Assembly: GCA_013002285.1 (NCBI GenBank)
Contig: JABDKJ010000044.1
Span: 1 to 64,000, forward strand
Source: Flavobacteriales bacterium
GTDB taxonomy: Bacteria; Bacteroidota; Bacteroidia; Flavobacteriales; JABDKJ01
Length of the DNA: 64,000 nt
Direction of reading: 5' to 3'
The position numbers and the translations under genes are program-made. The notes beneath the pieces were generated by a model. It saw only the letters and a program-made list of their open reading frames with translations. It had not been told where the DNA came from and ran no database searches. This document shows, in pieces, positions 1 through 9,772 of the stretch; the first letter of the stretch is position 1; each line of letters starts with the position of its first letter.

Positions 1-31
1 GAGTTGTAGGTTTTAATTTCTTTACTGCCAT
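1..31 (-). CDS. rplB: 50S ribosomal protein L2, 5' end only
   Basis: Only the first ten codons are in the window. They read MAVKKLKPTT on the minus strand from an ATG at 31-29, which matches the conserved L2 N-terminus seen across Bacteroidota. It lies six bases after the rplW stop, exactly where rplB follows rplW in the S10 operon. L2 is a primary 23S rRNA-binding protein near the peptidyl transferase centre. The rest of the gene lies beyond the left edge. Confidence 0.9.
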   Translation of the reverse strand, partial: MAVKKLKPTT

Positions 32-37
32 CTCAAA

Positions 38-331
38 TTATATTCCTGCAAAGATGTCTATCGAATCTCCTTCAGATAGCTCAACTATTGCTTTTTTGAA
101 ATCATTTTTCTTTCCTTTAACCAAGCCCGTCTTCGTATGTCTTGAACTTGATTTCCCTGCGTAATTCATCGTTCTCACTTTCTCCACTGTTACGCCATAT
201 AGTGCACCAATAGCCTTTTTGATCTGGATCTTGTTGGCATTTTTATTTACCACAAAACCATACTGAGACAAACGCTCTGTTGTGTCTGTCATCTTTTCTG
301 TTACTAATGGTCTTATAATGATGTTGTTCAT
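38..331 (-). CDS. rplW: 50S ribosomal protein L23
   Basis: A 97-residue protein beginning MNNIIIRPLVTEKMT; the I-x-R-P-L-V-T-E-K start and the central block around KIQIKKAIGALYGV are hallmarks of L23. L23 binds 23S rRNA domain III at the peptide exit tunnel and is the docking site for trigger factor and SRP. The length is normal for the family. It lies six bases downstream of rplD and six upstream of rplB in the S10 gene order, so it is surely part of the same transcript. Confidence 0.97.
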   Translation of the reverse strand: MNNIIIRPLVTEKMTDTTERLSQYGFVVNKNANKIQIKKAIGALYGVTVEKVRTMNYAGKSSSRHTKTGLVKGKKNDFKKAIVELSEGDSIDIFAGI

Positions 332-337
332 TTCTCC

Positions 338-958
338 TTACTTTAATTGTTCTTCAACAACTTTCACAGCACTTTCTGTTAGTATCAAGTGCTTGCAATT
401 AAGTATGTCATATGTGTTAAGACTAGAAGCTATCACCACTTTTGCATCCGCAATATTTCTGCATGACTTAACTACATTCTCGTTTGCTTCAGGGATCACA
501 ACCAACGCCTTGTTCTCTGCATTGATGTTCTTAAGGATCCCAACAAAATCTTTTGTCTTTGGAGCATCCATTGAAAGGTCTTCCAAAATAGTCAGAGCTT
601 CATCCTTTGCTTTATAACTTAAAGCAGAGCGCTTAGCCAATTTTTTAACCTTTTTATTCAATTTGAAACCGTAATCTCTTGGCTTTGGCCCGAAGATGGT
701 TCCACCACCTCTCAACAAAGGATCTTTGATGCTACCTCTTCGTGCACCACCAGTTCCTTTTTGTTTTCTGATCTTTTTTGTACTACCTGTGATCTCTCCT
801 CTTTCCTTAGACTTGGAAGTCCCTTGTCTTCTGTTCGCCTGGATCAATTTCACGTCTAGGTAGATGGCATGATCATTTGGTTCGATCCCAAAAATGGCAT
901 CGTCCAATTTGATCTTTTTGCCTTTGCTTCCGCTTGTCTTTGTTACTGCTAATTCCAT
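338..958 (-). CDS. rplD: 50S ribosomal protein L4
   Basis: A 206-residue L4. The KQKGTGGARRGS segment (about residues 65-76) belongs to the extended loop that reaches into the exit tunnel, and the C-terminal half is the globular alpha/beta domain. The start overlaps the rplC stop by one base (TAATG), which implies translational coupling. In gamma-proteobacteria L4 represses its own S10 operon; whether it does so here cannot be read from the sequence, because the expected leader before rpsJ is replaced by fusA. Confidence 0.97.
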   Translation of the reverse strand: MELAVTKTSGSKGKKIKLDDAIFGIEPNDHAIYLDVKLIQANRRQGTSKSKERGEITGSTKKIRKQKGTGGARRGSIKDPLLRGGGTIFGPKPRDYGFKLNKKVKKLAKRSALSYKAKDEALTILEDLSMDAPKTKDFVGILKNINAENKALVVIPEANENVVKSCRNIADAKVVIASSLNTYDILNCKHLILTESAVKVVEEQLK

Positions 959-1575
959 TATTTCCTAACTAAAACAGTTGCACCATTATGACCAGGGATA
1001 GATCCTTTAATGAAGATCAAATTTTCTTCCGCAATGATCTTAATGACCTTTAAGTTGGTAGTAGTTACCCTTTCATTTCCCATTTGGCCAGCCATTCTCA
1101 TACCTTTGAATACACGAGCAGGGTCAGAAGCTGCACCAATCGAACCTGGAGCTCTTAATCTGTTATGCTGTCCGTGAGTAGCTTGTCCAACACCTGCAAA
1201 ATTGTGTCGTTTAACAACCCCTTGAAATCCTTTTCCCTTAGATATACCCGTAACATCCACAAATTCTCCCTCCGTGAAATTATCCAAAGAAATGGAATCC
1301 CCGGTATTTAACTCGAGGTCACAATCTCTAAGCTCAACTAATTTTTTCTTTGGGCTAACACTTGCTTTTTTGAAATGACCTGTAAGAGCCTTATTGGTCC
1401 TTTTTTCGCTTTTCTCGCCATAACCTATTTGCACGGCATTGTAACCATCTTTTTCCATGGTTTTAACCTGTGTCACAATATTTGGCCCAGCTTCAACGAT
1501 GGTGCATGGTAAGTTTTTACCATTCTCATCGAATATGCTCGTCATTCCTATTTTTTTACCTAGTATACCTAACAT
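958..1575 (-). CDS. rplC: 50S ribosomal protein L3
   Basis: A 205-residue L3, beginning [15 protein letters not shown] as in most bacterial L3 proteins. The [13 protein letters not shown] segment and the [15 protein letters not shown] loop, which approaches the peptidyl transferase centre, are intact. L3 is one of the two proteins that nucleate 50S assembly. It sits 19 bases after rpsJ and overlaps rplD by one base. Confidence 0.97.
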   Translation of the reverse strand: MLGILGKKIGMTSIFDENGKNLPCTIVEAGPNIVTQVKTMEKDGYNAVQIGYGEKSEKRTNKALTGHFKKASVSPKKKLVELRDCDLELNTGDSISLDNFTEGEFVDVTGISKGKGFQGVVKRHNFAGVGQATHGQHNRLRAPGSIGAASDPARVFKGMRMAGQMGNERVTTTNLKVIKIIAEENLIFIKGSIPGHNGATVLVRK

Positions 1576-1594
1576 CTTTAATCTCTTTTAATGA

Positions 1595-1900
1595 TCAGAC
1601 CTTGATCTCTACTTCAACACCACTTGGAAGTTCCATTCTCATCAATGCATCTACCGTTTTGGATGATGAACTATAGATGTCCAACAATCTTTTATATGAG
1701 CTCAATTCAAATTGCTCTCTTGCTTTTTTGTTCACGTGTGGAGACTTAAGCACCGTATAGATCCTTTTATGAGTCGGGAGTGGAATAGGACCACTAACAA
1801 CAGCTCCTGTAGTTTTAACTGTCTTGACGATCTTTTCTGCAGACTTGTCTACAAGATTGTGATCGAAGGACTTTAACTTTATTCTGATCTTTTGACTCAT
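1595..1900 (-). CDS. rpsJ: 30S ribosomal protein S10
   Basis: A 101-residue S10 starting [18 protein letters not shown], with the conserved PLPT(H/K) loop and the [13 protein letters not shown] stretch that binds 16S rRNA in the 30S head. In model bacteria S10 (NusE) also serves in transcription antitermination complexes. The gene follows fusA by only five bases, so the str and S10 operons are fused with no tuf gene between them, an arrangement common in Bacteroidota. Confidence 0.97.
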   Translation of the reverse strand: MSQKIRIKLKSFDHNLVDKSAEKIVKTVKTTGAVVSGPIPLPTHKRIYTVLKSPHVNKKAREQFELSSYKRLLDIYSSSSKTVDALMRMELPSGVEVEIKV

Positions 1901-1905
1901 AATTA

Positions 1906-4014
1906 TTAAGCTTGAACTTTACCTTGTGCTTTATCTATAACTTCCTTTGCAACACCACTTGGTGCTGGCGCATAATTTGAGAACTCCATAGTGGAAGTGG
2001 CTCTACCCGATGAGATCGTACGTAGCGTAGTCACATAACCGAACATTTCTGATAATGGAACTTTAGCTTTTATAACTTTAGCTCCAGCTCGATCATCCAT
2101 TCCTTCTACAACTCCTCTTCTTCTATTAAGGTCACCTACAATATCACCCATATTAGCCTCAGGCGTTACTACCTCTAGTTTCATGATCGGTTCTAGAAGC
2201 ACAGGAGATGCCTGAGGTAAAGCATTTCTATAGGCCATTTTTGCGCAGATCTCAAAAGACAATGAATCTGAATCGACCGCATGGAATGAACCATCTAACA
2301 ATAGAACTTTTAATTTATCCATTGGGAATCCTGCAAGCACACCGTTTGCCATTGCTGCCTTGAATCCCTTTTCAACAGATGGAATGAATTCTCTAGGAAT
2401 ATTTCCACCTTTAATTTTGTTTTCGAACAGCAAGTCTTCTTCTTGTCCTTCATCAGCTGCACCTATCGTGATGACAATATCTGCGAATTTACCACGCCCA
2501 CCAGATTGTTTCTTGTAGACTTCTCTGTGGTCCACCGTACCTTGAACAGTTTCTTTATAGGCTACTTGAGGTGCACCTTGGTTACATTCAACCTTGAATT
2601 CTCTCTTTAATCTATCTAATATAATGTCCAAGTGAAGCTCGCCCATTCCAGAGATCACGGTCTGACCTGAATCTTCATCTGTTCTTACCTGGAAAGTAGG
2701 ATCTTCCTCAGAAAGTTTTCCTAGAGCAACTCCTAACTTATCTACGTCTGCTTGAGTTTTTGGCTCAATAGCGATACCTATCACAGGGTCTGGAAAATCC
2801 ATAGATTCCAATACTATAGGTGCTTCTTGAGCACATAGAGTATCTCCTGTTTTAATGTCTTTAAATCCAACTAATGCAGCAATATCACCAGCTTGAAGTC
2901 TTTCAATTTGATTTTGTTTGTTAGCATGCATTTGGAATATCCTAGAGATCCTTTCCTTGTTTCCAGAACGACTGTTCCATACATAAGAACCCGACTCAAG
3001 TACTCCTGAATATGCTCTCGTGAAGCATAATCTACCTACAAAAGGATCTGTTGCAATTTTAAATGCCAAAGCCGCAAAAGGCTCATCGATACTTGGCTTT
3101 CTGGATGTTGGCTCGTCCGTTTTAGGATTGATCCCTTCAATAGCTTGAGTATCAAGAGGAGAAGGTAAGATCTCCATTACCATGTCCAACATAGCTTGAA
3201 CACCTTTATTCTTAAATGCAGAACCACACATCATTGGTACAACCTTTCCAGCAATAGTCGCTTCTCTCAATGCATTCAAGATTTCTCTCTCTGTCAAAGA
3301 CTCAGAATCTTCAAAGTACTTTTCCATCAGAGTATCATCAAATTCTGCAACAGCTTCAAGAAGCTCTTCTCTTAGTTGTTTTGCTTCATCCATGATGTCA
3401 GCAGGGATCTCGATCTCTTGGAAAGTCATTCCTTGGTCTTCATCATTCCATGTAATACCTCGGAAATTGATAAGGTCTACAACACCTCTAAAGCCATCCT
3501 CAGAACCAATATTTAATTGTAATGGAAGGGCGTGGCTGCCTAGCATTTCTCTGGTTTGTTTGCACACATTCAAAAAGTCAGCTCCTTGACGGTCCATTTT
3601 GTTTACAAAACCTATTCTAGGTACATTGTAGTTATCAGCAAGTCTCCAGTTAGTTTCAGATTGCGGTTCAACACCATCAACTGCACTAAAAAGGAATACC
3701 AAACCATCTAGTACTCTCAAAGATCTATTTACTTCAACTGTAAAATCAACGTGGCCAGGGGTATCAATGATATTCACATGATATTCTTGATCCCTATAAT
3801 TCCAAGTAAGAGTTGTTGCAGCAGAAGTAATGGTAATACCTCTTTCCTGCTCTTGTTCCATCCAATCCATCGTGGCAGCACCATCATGAACTTCACCAAT
3901 TTTATGACTCACTCCACCATAATACAGGATACGCTCGGTCGTAGTTGTCTTACCAGCATCAATGTGTGCTGCAATACCGATATTCCTTGTAAATTTTAGA
4001 TCTCTTTTTGACAT
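1906..4014 (-). CDS. fusA: Translation elongation factor G
   Basis: A 702-residue EF-G, full length for the family. The GTPase domain has the P-loop AHIDAGKTT (about residues 16-24), the switch II motif DTPGHVDF and the base-recognition motif NKMD; domains II-V follow, ending in the usual C-terminal fold near SMEFSNYAP. It catalyses GTP-driven tRNA-mRNA translocation. It lies between rpsG (20 bases upstream) and rpsJ (5 bases downstream). No second fusA copy is visible in the window. Confidence 0.98.
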   Translation of the reverse strand: MSKRDLKFTRNIGIAAHIDAGKTTTTERILYYGGVSHKIGEVHDGAATMDWMEQEQERGITITSAATTLTWNYRDQEYHVNIIDTPGHVDFTVEVNRSLRVLDGLVFLFSAVDGVEPQSETNWRLADNYNVPRIGFVNKMDRQGADFLNVCKQTREMLGSHALPLQLNIGSEDGFRGVVDLINFRGITWNDEDQGMTFQEIEIPADIMDEAKQLREELLEAVAEFDDTLMEKYFEDSESLTEREILNALREATIAGKVVPMMCGSAFKNKGVQAMLDMVMEILPSPLDTQAIEGINPKTDEPTSRKPSIDEPFAALAFKIATDPFVGRLCFTRAYSGVLESGSYVWNSRSGNKERISRIFQMHANKQNQIERLQAGDIAALVGFKDIKTGDTLCAQEAPIVLESMDFPDPVIGIAIEPKTQADVDKLGVALGKLSEEDPTFQVRTDEDSGQTVISGMGELHLDIILDRLKREFKVECNQGAPQVAYKETVQGTVDHREVYKKQSGGRGKFADIVITIGAADEGQEEDLLFENKIKGGNIPREFIPSVEKGFKAAMANGVLAGFPMDKLKVLLLDGSFHAVDSDSLSFEICAKMAYRNALPQASPVLLEPIMKLEVVTPEANMGDIVGDLNRRRGVVEGMDDRAGAKVIKAKVPLSEMFGYVTTLRTISSGRATSTMEFSNYAPAPSGVAKEVIDKAQGKVQA

Positions 4015-4034
4015 TTCTACCTATACATTAAATT

Positions 4035-4502
4035 TTAAAACCTAAAATGAGAGAATGCTTTATTAGCTTCTGCCATTCTATGGGTATCTTCTTTTTTCTT
4101 GTAAGCACCACCTTCTTCTTTAGCGGCAGCCATTATTTCACCAGCTAATTTGTTCTCCATTCCTTTCTCGTTTCTGGAACGAGCGTATTTGATCATCCAC
4201 TTCATTCCTTGAGAAAGTTTTCTGCTATCTCTAATAGGAGTAGGAATTTGGAAAGTAGCTCCACCCACTCTTCTAGATCTCACTTCTACAGCTGGAGTTA
4301 CATTACTCAAACCACTTTTAAAAGTCTCAAGTCCATTTTCCTTTGTTTTTTCTTCGATGATATCCATCGCTTTGTAGAAAATGTCAAATGCCTTATTCTT
4401 CTTTCCATCCATCATCATGTTGTTGACGAATTTGGTGACCATAGTGTCGCTAAACTTAGGGTCTGGCAGAATGATATGCTGTTTGGCTCTTTTTCTTCTC
4501 AT
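4035..4502 (-). CDS. rpsG: 30S ribosomal protein S7
   Basis: A 155-residue S7 with an MRRKRAKQH start, the internal KFVNNMMMDGKKNKA block and the VGGATFQIP beta hairpin that contacts the E-site tRNA. S7 nucleates assembly of the 30S head. The length is normal. It is the second gene of the str operon, 14 bases after rpsL and 20 bases before fusA. In E. coli S7 is the translational repressor of this operon; the short rpsL-rpsG gap here does not show an obvious counterpart of that site. Confidence 0.97.
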   Translation of the reverse strand: MRRKRAKQHIILPDPKFSDTMVTKFVNNMMMDGKKNKAFDIFYKAMDIIEEKTKENGLETFKSGLSNVTPAVEVRSRRVGGATFQIPTPIRDSRKLSQGMKWMIKYARSRNEKGMENKLAGEIMAAAKEEGGAYKKKEDTHRMAEANKAFSHFRF

Positions 4503-4516
4503 CTTGCTCTAATTCT

Positions 4517-4891
4517 TTATTTCTTAGGTTTTTTAGCACCGTATTTAGACCTTCTTTGAAGTCTACCTTCGACTCCCGCAGTATCTAATGCACCTCTAAC
4601 GATGTGATATCTTACCCCTGGTAGATCTTTAACTCTTCCTCCTCTAACAAGTACAATACTGTGTTCTTGCAAATTATGCCCTTCACCACCTATATATGCA
4701 TTGACTTCATTCCCATTGGTTAAACGAACCCTAGCTACCTTTCTCATTGCCGAGTTAGGCTTTTTAGGTGTAGTTGTGTAAACCCTTACGCAAACGCCTC
4801 TTCGCTGAGGACACGACTGCAAAGCAGCAGACTTGCTTGTCTTGTTTTTCGTGACTCGTCCTTTGCGCACTAATTGCTGAATAGTAGGCAT
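4517..4891 (-). CDS. rpsL: 30S ribosomal protein S12
   Basis: A 124-residue S12 beginning [12 protein letters not shown]. The decoding-site loop [11 protein letters not shown] (residues 41-51) keeps the lysines whose substitution gives streptomycin resistance in other bacteria, so the sequence is of the ordinary sensitive type. The second functional loop, around [13 protein letters not shown], is also intact. It is the first gene of the operon, and the promoter boxes lie about 55-85 bases upstream. Confidence 0.98.
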   Translation of the reverse strand: MPTIQQLVRKGRVTKNKTSKSAALQSCPQRRGVCVRVYTTTPKKPNSAMRKVARVRLTNGNEVNAYIGGEGHNLQEHSIVLVRGGRVKDLPGVRYHIVRGALDTAGVEGRLQRRSKYGAKKPKK

Positions 4892-4927
4892 AATTTTCTC
4901 TTAAAATTTGTTATATATATAAAACAG

Positions 4928-4942
4928 CCCCTTTTTTAGGGG
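4928..4942 (-). promoter_or_regulatory. GC hairpin at the 5' end of the rpsL leader
   Basis: CCCCT (4928-4932) and AGGGG (4938-4942) can form a five-base-pair stem around an A5 loop on the minus strand. Given the -7 box at 4946-4953, transcription should start at or inside this stem, so the hairpin would be at or near the very 5' end of the str/S10 mRNA. It could protect the mRNA or take part in control; the role is inferred only. Confidence 0.35.
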
Positions 4943-4945
4943 GTG

Positions 4946-4975
4946 CAAATCTACAATTAATTCTTTACAAATCAA
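4946..4975 (-). promoter_or_regulatory. Candidate Bacteroidota-type promoter for the rpsL operon
   Basis: On the minus strand, TTG (4975-4973), a 19-base spacer and TAGATTTG (4953-4946) match the flavobacterial sigma-A pattern TTG-N17-23-TAnnTTTG. The predicted start point is around 4940, giving a leader of roughly 50 bases before the rpsL ATG at 4891. Confidence 0.6.
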
Positions 4976-5163
4976 CAGGGTAAATTCAAATAATTTACCT
5001 TTTTCGATCATGATCTGGTACAATACGTTCGCTCATAGGATTAGTTCCTGAAAATCAAAACATTATGCTTGAGATCATTTAGTCGGAATGACAAAAAATA
5101 GAAGAATTTTTTAACCGATGTTTTCAGTGGAAAACTAACAAGCCAAATTAGAGGGATTAATTA

Positions 5164-5171
5164 TACTTTTG
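5164..5171 (+). promoter_or_regulatory. Candidate -7 box before the helicase gene
   Basis: TACTTTTG matches TAnnTTTG perfectly and lies four bases before the ATG at 5176. No convincing TTG box is found at the expected distance. If it is used, the mRNA would be leaderless or have an extremely short leader. Confidence 0.4.
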
Positions 5172-5175
5172 GGCG

Positions 5176-7479
5176 ATGGATTTTTTAACTGATCTGAATG
5201 AAAGCCAACGCAAGGCAGCAGAAAAGCTCGAAGGCCCCATGATGGTCATAGCCGGTGCGGGTTCCGGTAAAACTAGGGTACTTACTTATAGGATCGCCAA
5301 TTTAATAAAGAACAGAGTAGATCCCTTTAAGATCTTGTCTCTGACCTTCACCAATAAGGCTGCAAGAGAAATGAAGGCAAGGATCGCTAAGATCATTGGG
5401 GGTACCGAAGCCAAGAATATCTGGATGGGGACGTTTCACTCCATATTTGCCCGTATTTTAAGGTTTGAAGCCGATAAACTGGGTTATCCATCTAATTTCA
5501 CGATATACGATACTCAAGATTCTAAGAGCTTGATCAGGTCAATAATTAAGGAAAAGAACCTTGATGACAAGATCTATAAGCCAGGTTCTGTGTTCAGTCG
5601 CATCTCAAATGCAAAGAATAATCTTATAGGCCCTGAAGACTATATGAATAATGAAGAGATCGCCTATGAAGATGCTCAAAGCGGAAGGGAAAGGACGGGC
5701 GAGATCTATCGTGATTACGCTTTAAGGTGTTTTAAGGCCGGTGCTATGGATTTTGACGACCTCCTATACAAGACGAATGTATTATTTCGTGATTTCCCTG
5801 AAGCATTATATAAGTATCAGCATAAATTCGATCATGTATTGGTTGATGAGTATCAAGACACAAATTACTCTCAATATCTGATCGTAAAAAAAATTGCGGC
5901 AGTCAGGGAGAATATTTGTGTTGTTGGAGATGATGCCCAAAGCATATACTCTTTCCGAGGGGCAAACATTCAAAACATCCTGAGTTTCCAAAATGATTAT
6001 CCTGAATGTGAAATGTTCAAGTTGGAACAGAATTACAGAAGCACAAAAACGATCGTTGAAGCGGCCAATTCCATAATCGCAAAGAACGAAGATCAAATTG
6101 AAAAGAAAGTTTGGACACAGAATGATGAGGGAGGGAAGATCCAGATAGTAAAGACCTATTCTGACAACGAAGAAGGCGCTTTTGTAGCTGACCAGATCTT
6201 TCAATTAAAAATGGATCGTCAGAAAATGAATTCTGATTTTGCCATTCTCTACCGTACAAATGCCCAGTCCAGATCATTAGAAGAAGCCTTAAGGAAGATC
6301 AACATTCCTTATAAGATCTATGGTGGTCTGTCATTTTATCAGCGAAAAGAAATAAAGGACTTGTTGTCTTACTTCAGATTGGTGTGTAACCCAAATGATG
6401 AAGAGGCATTGAAAAGAGTGATCAATTACCCTGCTAGAGGAATAGGAAAGACGACCATGGACAGGATCGCTTTGAGCGCGAGTGAAAATGAAGTGAGCTT
6501 GTGGGATGTGATCAATAAGGCTGAAGAGTTCAATTTGAAAGTGAACAGTTCGACTAAGCGAAAGTTGATAGATTTCACTGTGATGATCAAAAGGTTTGCA
6601 GGAGCTTTACCAACTGCAAATGCCTATGATCTAGGATATGAAATAGCCAAGCATGTTGGTTTACTTAAAGACCTTTATACCGACAAAACTCCAGAAGGAG
6701 TGGCTAGGTATGAAAACATCCAGGAGTTATTGAATGGATTGAAAGAGTTTTCTGAGACTTCAAACCCAGACCATTCAAGTGGTTTGCAAACTTTGGGTGA
6801 TTACTTACTAGACGTTGCATTGCTTACAGATGCAGATAGTGATTCGGAAGACCCTGATGAGAATGACCATGTTTCTCTAATGACCATTCATATGGCAAAG
6901 GGTCTGGAGTTTCCATTTGTAAATATAGTTGGAATGGAAGAGAATCTTTTTCCATCTCAAATGAGCATGAACTCCAGAAAAGAGCTGGAAGAAGAAAGAC
7001 GACTTTTTTATGTAGCAGTTACCCGAGCAAAAGAGAAAGCTACTATCTCGTTCGCGACAAGCAGATTTCGATGGGGCAATCTTATTTATTGTGAACCAAG
7101 TCGATTCATTGAGGAAATAGATGAGAGTTATATCGATTATCCTGATAAAGTGAGTGATAAAGGCAAAGGAAAGTGGGAGGTTGATGATGGTTTTGGAGGA
7201 GGATGGAACAAGAAACCAGTAGTCCGAAAACCTTCTCAATTCAAGCCTAAAGCACCTTTGAACGCGAAGCTGAAAAAGGTTACTACAAGTATAGGAGGTC
7301 CTGACCCAGCTTTGATGGACCTTGAGATAGGCGTTGAGGTTAAGCACGATAAATTTGGAAAGGGCAAAGTCGTGAAGTTGGAAGGGGAGAGACCAAATAC
7401 AACAGCTACAGTTTTCTTTCCTAAAGTTGGTAAAAAGCGATTGCTCTTGAAATTTGCTAAACTGAAAGTTCTGGATTGA
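5176..7479 (+). CDS. UvrD/PcrA-family superfamily 1A DNA helicase
   Basis: A 767-residue 3'-5' DNA helicase. Visible motifs include the Q-motif LNESQRKAAE (residues 7-16), Walker A GAGSGKT (about 27-33), motif Ia TFTNKAAREM, motif II VDEYQDTN, motif III GDDAQSIYSFRGA, motif IV QNYRST, motif V MTIHMAKGLEF and motif VI LFYVAVTRAK. The C-terminus carries the variable Tudor-like tail typical of PcrA/UvrD (VKHDKFGKGKVVKLEG), which in PcrA binds RNA polymerase. Expected roles are nucleotide excision and mismatch repair and clearing of replication-transcription conflicts. The start aligns with other PcrA N-termini. It is divergent from rpsL and followed by DUF4290. Confidence 0.95.
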   Translation: MDFLTDLNESQRKAAEKLEGPMMVIAGAGSGKTRVLTYRIANLIKNRVDPFKILSLTFTNKAAREMKARIAKIIGGTEAKNIWMGTFHSIFARILRFEADKLGYPSNFTIYDTQDSKSLIRSIIKEKNLDDKIYKPGSVFSRISNAKNNLIGPEDYMNNEEIAYEDAQSGRERTGEIYRDYALRCFKAGAMDFDDLLYKTNVLFRDFPEALYKYQHKFDHVLVDEYQDTNYSQYLIVKKIAAVRENICVVGDDAQSIYSFRGANIQNILSFQNDYPECEMFKLEQNYRSTKTIVEAANSIIAKNEDQIEKKVWTQNDEGGKIQIVKTYSDNEEGAFVADQIFQLKMDRQKMNSDFAILYRTNAQSRSLEEALRKINIPYKIYGGLSFYQRKEIKDLLSYFRLVCNPNDEEALKRVINYPARGIGKTTMDRIALSASENEVSLWDVINKAEEFNLKVNSSTKRKLIDFTVMIKRFAGALPTANAYDLGYEIAKHVGLLKDLYTDKTPEGVARYENIQELLNGLKEFSETSNPDHSSGLQTLGDYLLDVALLTDADSDSEDPDENDHVSLMTIHMAKGLEFPFVNIVGMEENLFPSQMSMNSRKELEEERRLFYVAVTRAKEKATISFATSRFRWGNLIYCEPSRFIEEIDESYIDYPDKVSDKGKGKWEVDDGFGGGWNKKPVVRKPSQFKPKAPLNAKLKKVTTSIGGPDPALMDLEIGVEVKHDKFGKGKVVKLEGERPNTTATVFFPKVGKKRLLLKFAKLKVLD

Positions 7480-7502
7480 ATTTTTCCATTCGTTTAAATG
7501 AT

Positions 7503-7510
7503 TACTTTTG
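7503..7510 (+). promoter_or_regulatory. Candidate -7 box before the DUF4290-murA genes
   Basis: TACTTTTG fits TAnnTTTG exactly and lies 13 bases before the ATG at 7524. A TTG at 7476-7478 is 24 bases upstream, slightly beyond the usual 17-23 base spacer. Confidence 0.4.
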
Positions 7511-7523
7511 AGCCTTTTAACAT

Positions 7524-8192
7524 ATGACAATGACAAACTTAGAATATAACTCTACCAGACCAGATCTTTCACTTCCAGAATATGGAAGGAATGTTCAAAG
7601 AATGGTAAATTTTTGCATGACTGTTGAAGACAAGGGTGAGAGAAACAAAGTTGCCCAAGCCATTATAAAAGTGATGGGCCAACTAAATCCTCATTTAAGA
7701 GATGTTGAAGATTATACTCACAAACTTTGGGATCATCTGTATATAATGTCAGACTTTCAATTGGACGTTGATTCTCCATATCCCATTCCAGAACGTGAGA
7801 CATTCCAAGAAAAACCTGCAAGGATCCCATATCCATCTGGAAGACCTAAATATGGACATTATGGAAAGGCCGTTCAAGGTTTGATCAAGAAAGCAACTGA
7901 AATCAAGGACCCTGAGGAGAAGAAATACTTAATAAATCTGATCGTGAATTTGATGAAGCGATTCTATCTTACTTGGAATCGTGATAGCGTAAGGGATGAA
8001 GTGATCATTGCACATGTCAATGAATTGTCTGATGGAAAATTGAATGTAATACTGGATGATGTTGTTATAACAGCAACTTCGGACATTGTTATCCAGAATA
8101 AAAAGCCTAAGAGAAAAGGTTCAAAGGGCTCGAAAAGTGGACCAAAAGGGTCTAAAGGAAAAAGGAACGATCGTCAAAGAAGAAGATACTAA
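7524..8192 (+). CDS. DUF4290 family protein
   Basis: A 222-residue protein of a family found almost only in Bacteroidota. The core (residues 1-185) has the LPEYGRNVQRMV start and a helical pattern with no catalytic motif I can name. The tail from about residue 193 is basic and low-complexity (Lys/Gly/Ser, then Arg), which suggests nucleic-acid binding or an unstructured region. Its stop is immediately followed by the murA ATG, and the DUF4290-murA pairing suggests co-expression with cell-wall synthesis. The function is unknown. An ATG two codons later is an equally possible start. Confidence 0.85.
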   Translation: MTMTNLEYNSTRPDLSLPEYGRNVQRMVNFCMTVEDKGERNKVAQAIIKVMGQLNPHLRDVEDYTHKLWDHLYIMSDFQLDVDSPYPIPERETFQEKPARIPYPSGRPKYGHYGKAVQGLIKKATEIKDPEEKKYLINLIVNLMKRFYLTWNRDSVRDEVIIAHVNELSDGKLNVILDDVVITATSDIVIQNKKPKRKGSKGSKSGPKGSKGKRNDRQRRRY

Positions 8193-9500
8193 ATGGGAAC
8201 ATTTGAAGTAATTGGCGGGGCTCCTCTAAAAGGAGAGATCATACCGCAAGGAGCAAAGAACGAAGTGCTCCAGATTATTTCCGCCACTCTACTTACCGCA
8301 GAAAAAGTAACAGTTTCAAACATTCCGAATATTGTCGATGTCAAGCGACTTATGGATCTACTGAGAAGCCTTGGCTCTAAGGTTGAAAAAGTTGGTCATG
8401 AGACTTTCTCGTTCCAGGCTGATGATATTAACCTCGATTATTTGAGCTCAGCAGATTTCAAAGAAAAAGGGGCTGGTCTAAGAGGTTCGATAATGATAGT
8501 AGGGCCATTGTTGGCGCGATTTGGAAAAGGATATATTCCGAAGCCAGGTGGAGACAAGATCGGACGCAGAAGACTCGATACTCATTTCCAAGGATTCATA
8601 AACCTAGGAGCTGAATTCAAATATGAGAAGGAAAGCAGTTTTTACGGTGTTGAAGCTGACAAGTTAAAGGGAGCATATATGCTTTTGGATGAGGCGTCAG
8701 TGACTGGAACGGCTAATATAGTTATGGCGGCCGTATTAGCTGAAGGAATTACAACCATCTACAATGCCGCATGCGAACCATATCTGCAGCAGCTTTGTAA
8801 GATGTTGAATAGAATGGGAGCCAAAATAAGTGGTATCGGTTCTAACCTCTTGAAAATTGAAGGAGTTGAAAAACTCGGTGGTACTGAACACAGGTGCTTA
8901 CCAGACATGATCGAGATAGGCAGTTTCATTGGTTTAGCTGCAATGACTTCCTCTGAGATCACCATAAAGGATGTTGCTTATGACCAGTTAGGTCAGATAC
9001 CTTTGATCTTTGGAAGACTCGGTATAAAAATGGAACGCAAGGGGGAAGATCTCTTCATTCCTGCTCAAGACCATTACAAGATCGAAACTTTCATCGATGG
9101 CTCTATCCTTACAGTAGCCGATGCGCCATGGCCCGGTTTTACACCTGATCTTTTGAGTATAGTTTTAGTCACAGCAACGCAAGCTCATGGCTCTGTGCTT
9201 GTTCATCAGAAAATGTTTGAAAGTAGGTTGTTCTTCGTAGATAAATTGATCGATATGGGTGCACAGATCATACTCTGTGATCCTCATAGAGCTACCGTAA
9301 TAGGAATAGATAAAAAGTATCCGCTTAAGGGAATATCGATGACGTCTCCAGATATCAGAGCAGGGGTATCACTTTTGATCGCTGCTCTTTCTGCTAATGG
9401 GAAAAGTACGATCCATAATGTACACCAAATAGACAGAGGTTACCAGAATATCGATGAACGACTTAACAAGATCGGAGCGAAAATTAAAAGGACAGCGTAA
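8193..9500 (+). CDS. murA: UDP-N-acetylglucosamine 1-carboxyvinyltransferase
   Basis: A 435-residue MurA, normal in length, which transfers enolpyruvate from PEP to UDP-GlcNAc in the first committed step of peptidoglycan synthesis. The substrate-binding KNEVLQ (residues 22-27; usually KNAAL) and the C-terminal DIRAG motif are present. The flexible loop reads PGGDKIGRR at about residues 118-126, so Asp121 stands where most enzymes have the Cys that fosfomycin alkylates (E. coli Cys115). Asp at this position is known to preserve activity and give intrinsic fosfomycin resistance in other lineages. It directly abuts DUF4290 upstream and overlaps the next gene by one base. Confidence 0.96.
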   Translation: MGTFEVIGGAPLKGEIIPQGAKNEVLQIISATLLTAEKVTVSNIPNIVDVKRLMDLLRSLGSKVEKVGHETFSFQADDINLDYLSSADFKEKGAGLRGSIMIVGPLLARFGKGYIPKPGGDKIGRRRLDTHFQGFINLGAEFKYEKESSFYGVEADKLKGAYMLLDEASVTGTANIVMAAVLAEGITTIYNAACEPYLQQLCKMLNRMGAKISGIGSNLLKIEGVEKLGGTEHRCLPDMIEIGSFIGLAAMTSSEITIKDVAYDQLGQIPLIFGRLGIKMERKGEDLFIPAQDHYKIETFIDGSILTVADAPWPGFTPDLLSIVLVTATQAHGSVLVHQKMFESRLFFVDKLIDMGAQIILCDPHRATVIGIDKKYPLKGISMTSPDIRAGVSLLIAALSANGKSTIHNVHQIDRGYQNIDERLNKIGAKIKRTA

Positions 9501-9772
9501 TGGGGTTTTGGGCAGGCTTATTTGGAATAAAGAGAGATCCGATCATTGAAGCTCCCGTGGGAGTTTGTCCAAATTGCTGGGGGAAGCAAGAGTGGGATAA
9601 CAAATACATTGAACTTGCCAAGGACAAGCAAATTGACGTGAACAATAAAGCTCAGGATCACGCATTTATCCAAGAGTTCGTTGTAAACCATTTGGATGGG
9701 ATCAAATTGAAAAAGGAGCGTGATTACTACCATTGTCCTCAGTGTAGTTTGAAGTACCATACACACAAGTAA
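9500..9772 (+). CDS. Small zinc-ribbon-like protein of unknown function
   Basis: A 90-residue protein with CPNCW (residues 23-27) and CPQC (about residues 80-83), i.e. two Cys-x2-Cys knuckles separated by about 53 residues, as expected for one structural zinc site. The N-terminal MGFWAGLFG is hydrophobic but too short for a clear membrane helix. Its ATG overlaps the murA stop (TAATG), so it is translated with murA. I do not recognise a named family. The final stretch is rich in Tyr, His and Lys. Confidence 0.75.
   Translation: MGFWAGLFGIKRDPIIEAPVGVCPNCWGKQEWDNKYIELAKDKQIDVNNKAQDHAFIQEFVVNHLDGIKLKKERDYYHCPQCSLKYHTHK

Noticed and set aside
1901..1905. Missing tuf gene between fusA and rpsJ
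   Set aside because: Looks like a deletion against E. coli order, but this arrangement is common in Bacteroidota.
6877..7536. 219-residue open frame on the minus strand opposite the helicase gene
   Set aside because: It lies wholly opposite a clear UvrD/PcrA gene; its composition (Ser, Phe, Leu) is that of an antisense shadow and it has no recognisable domain.
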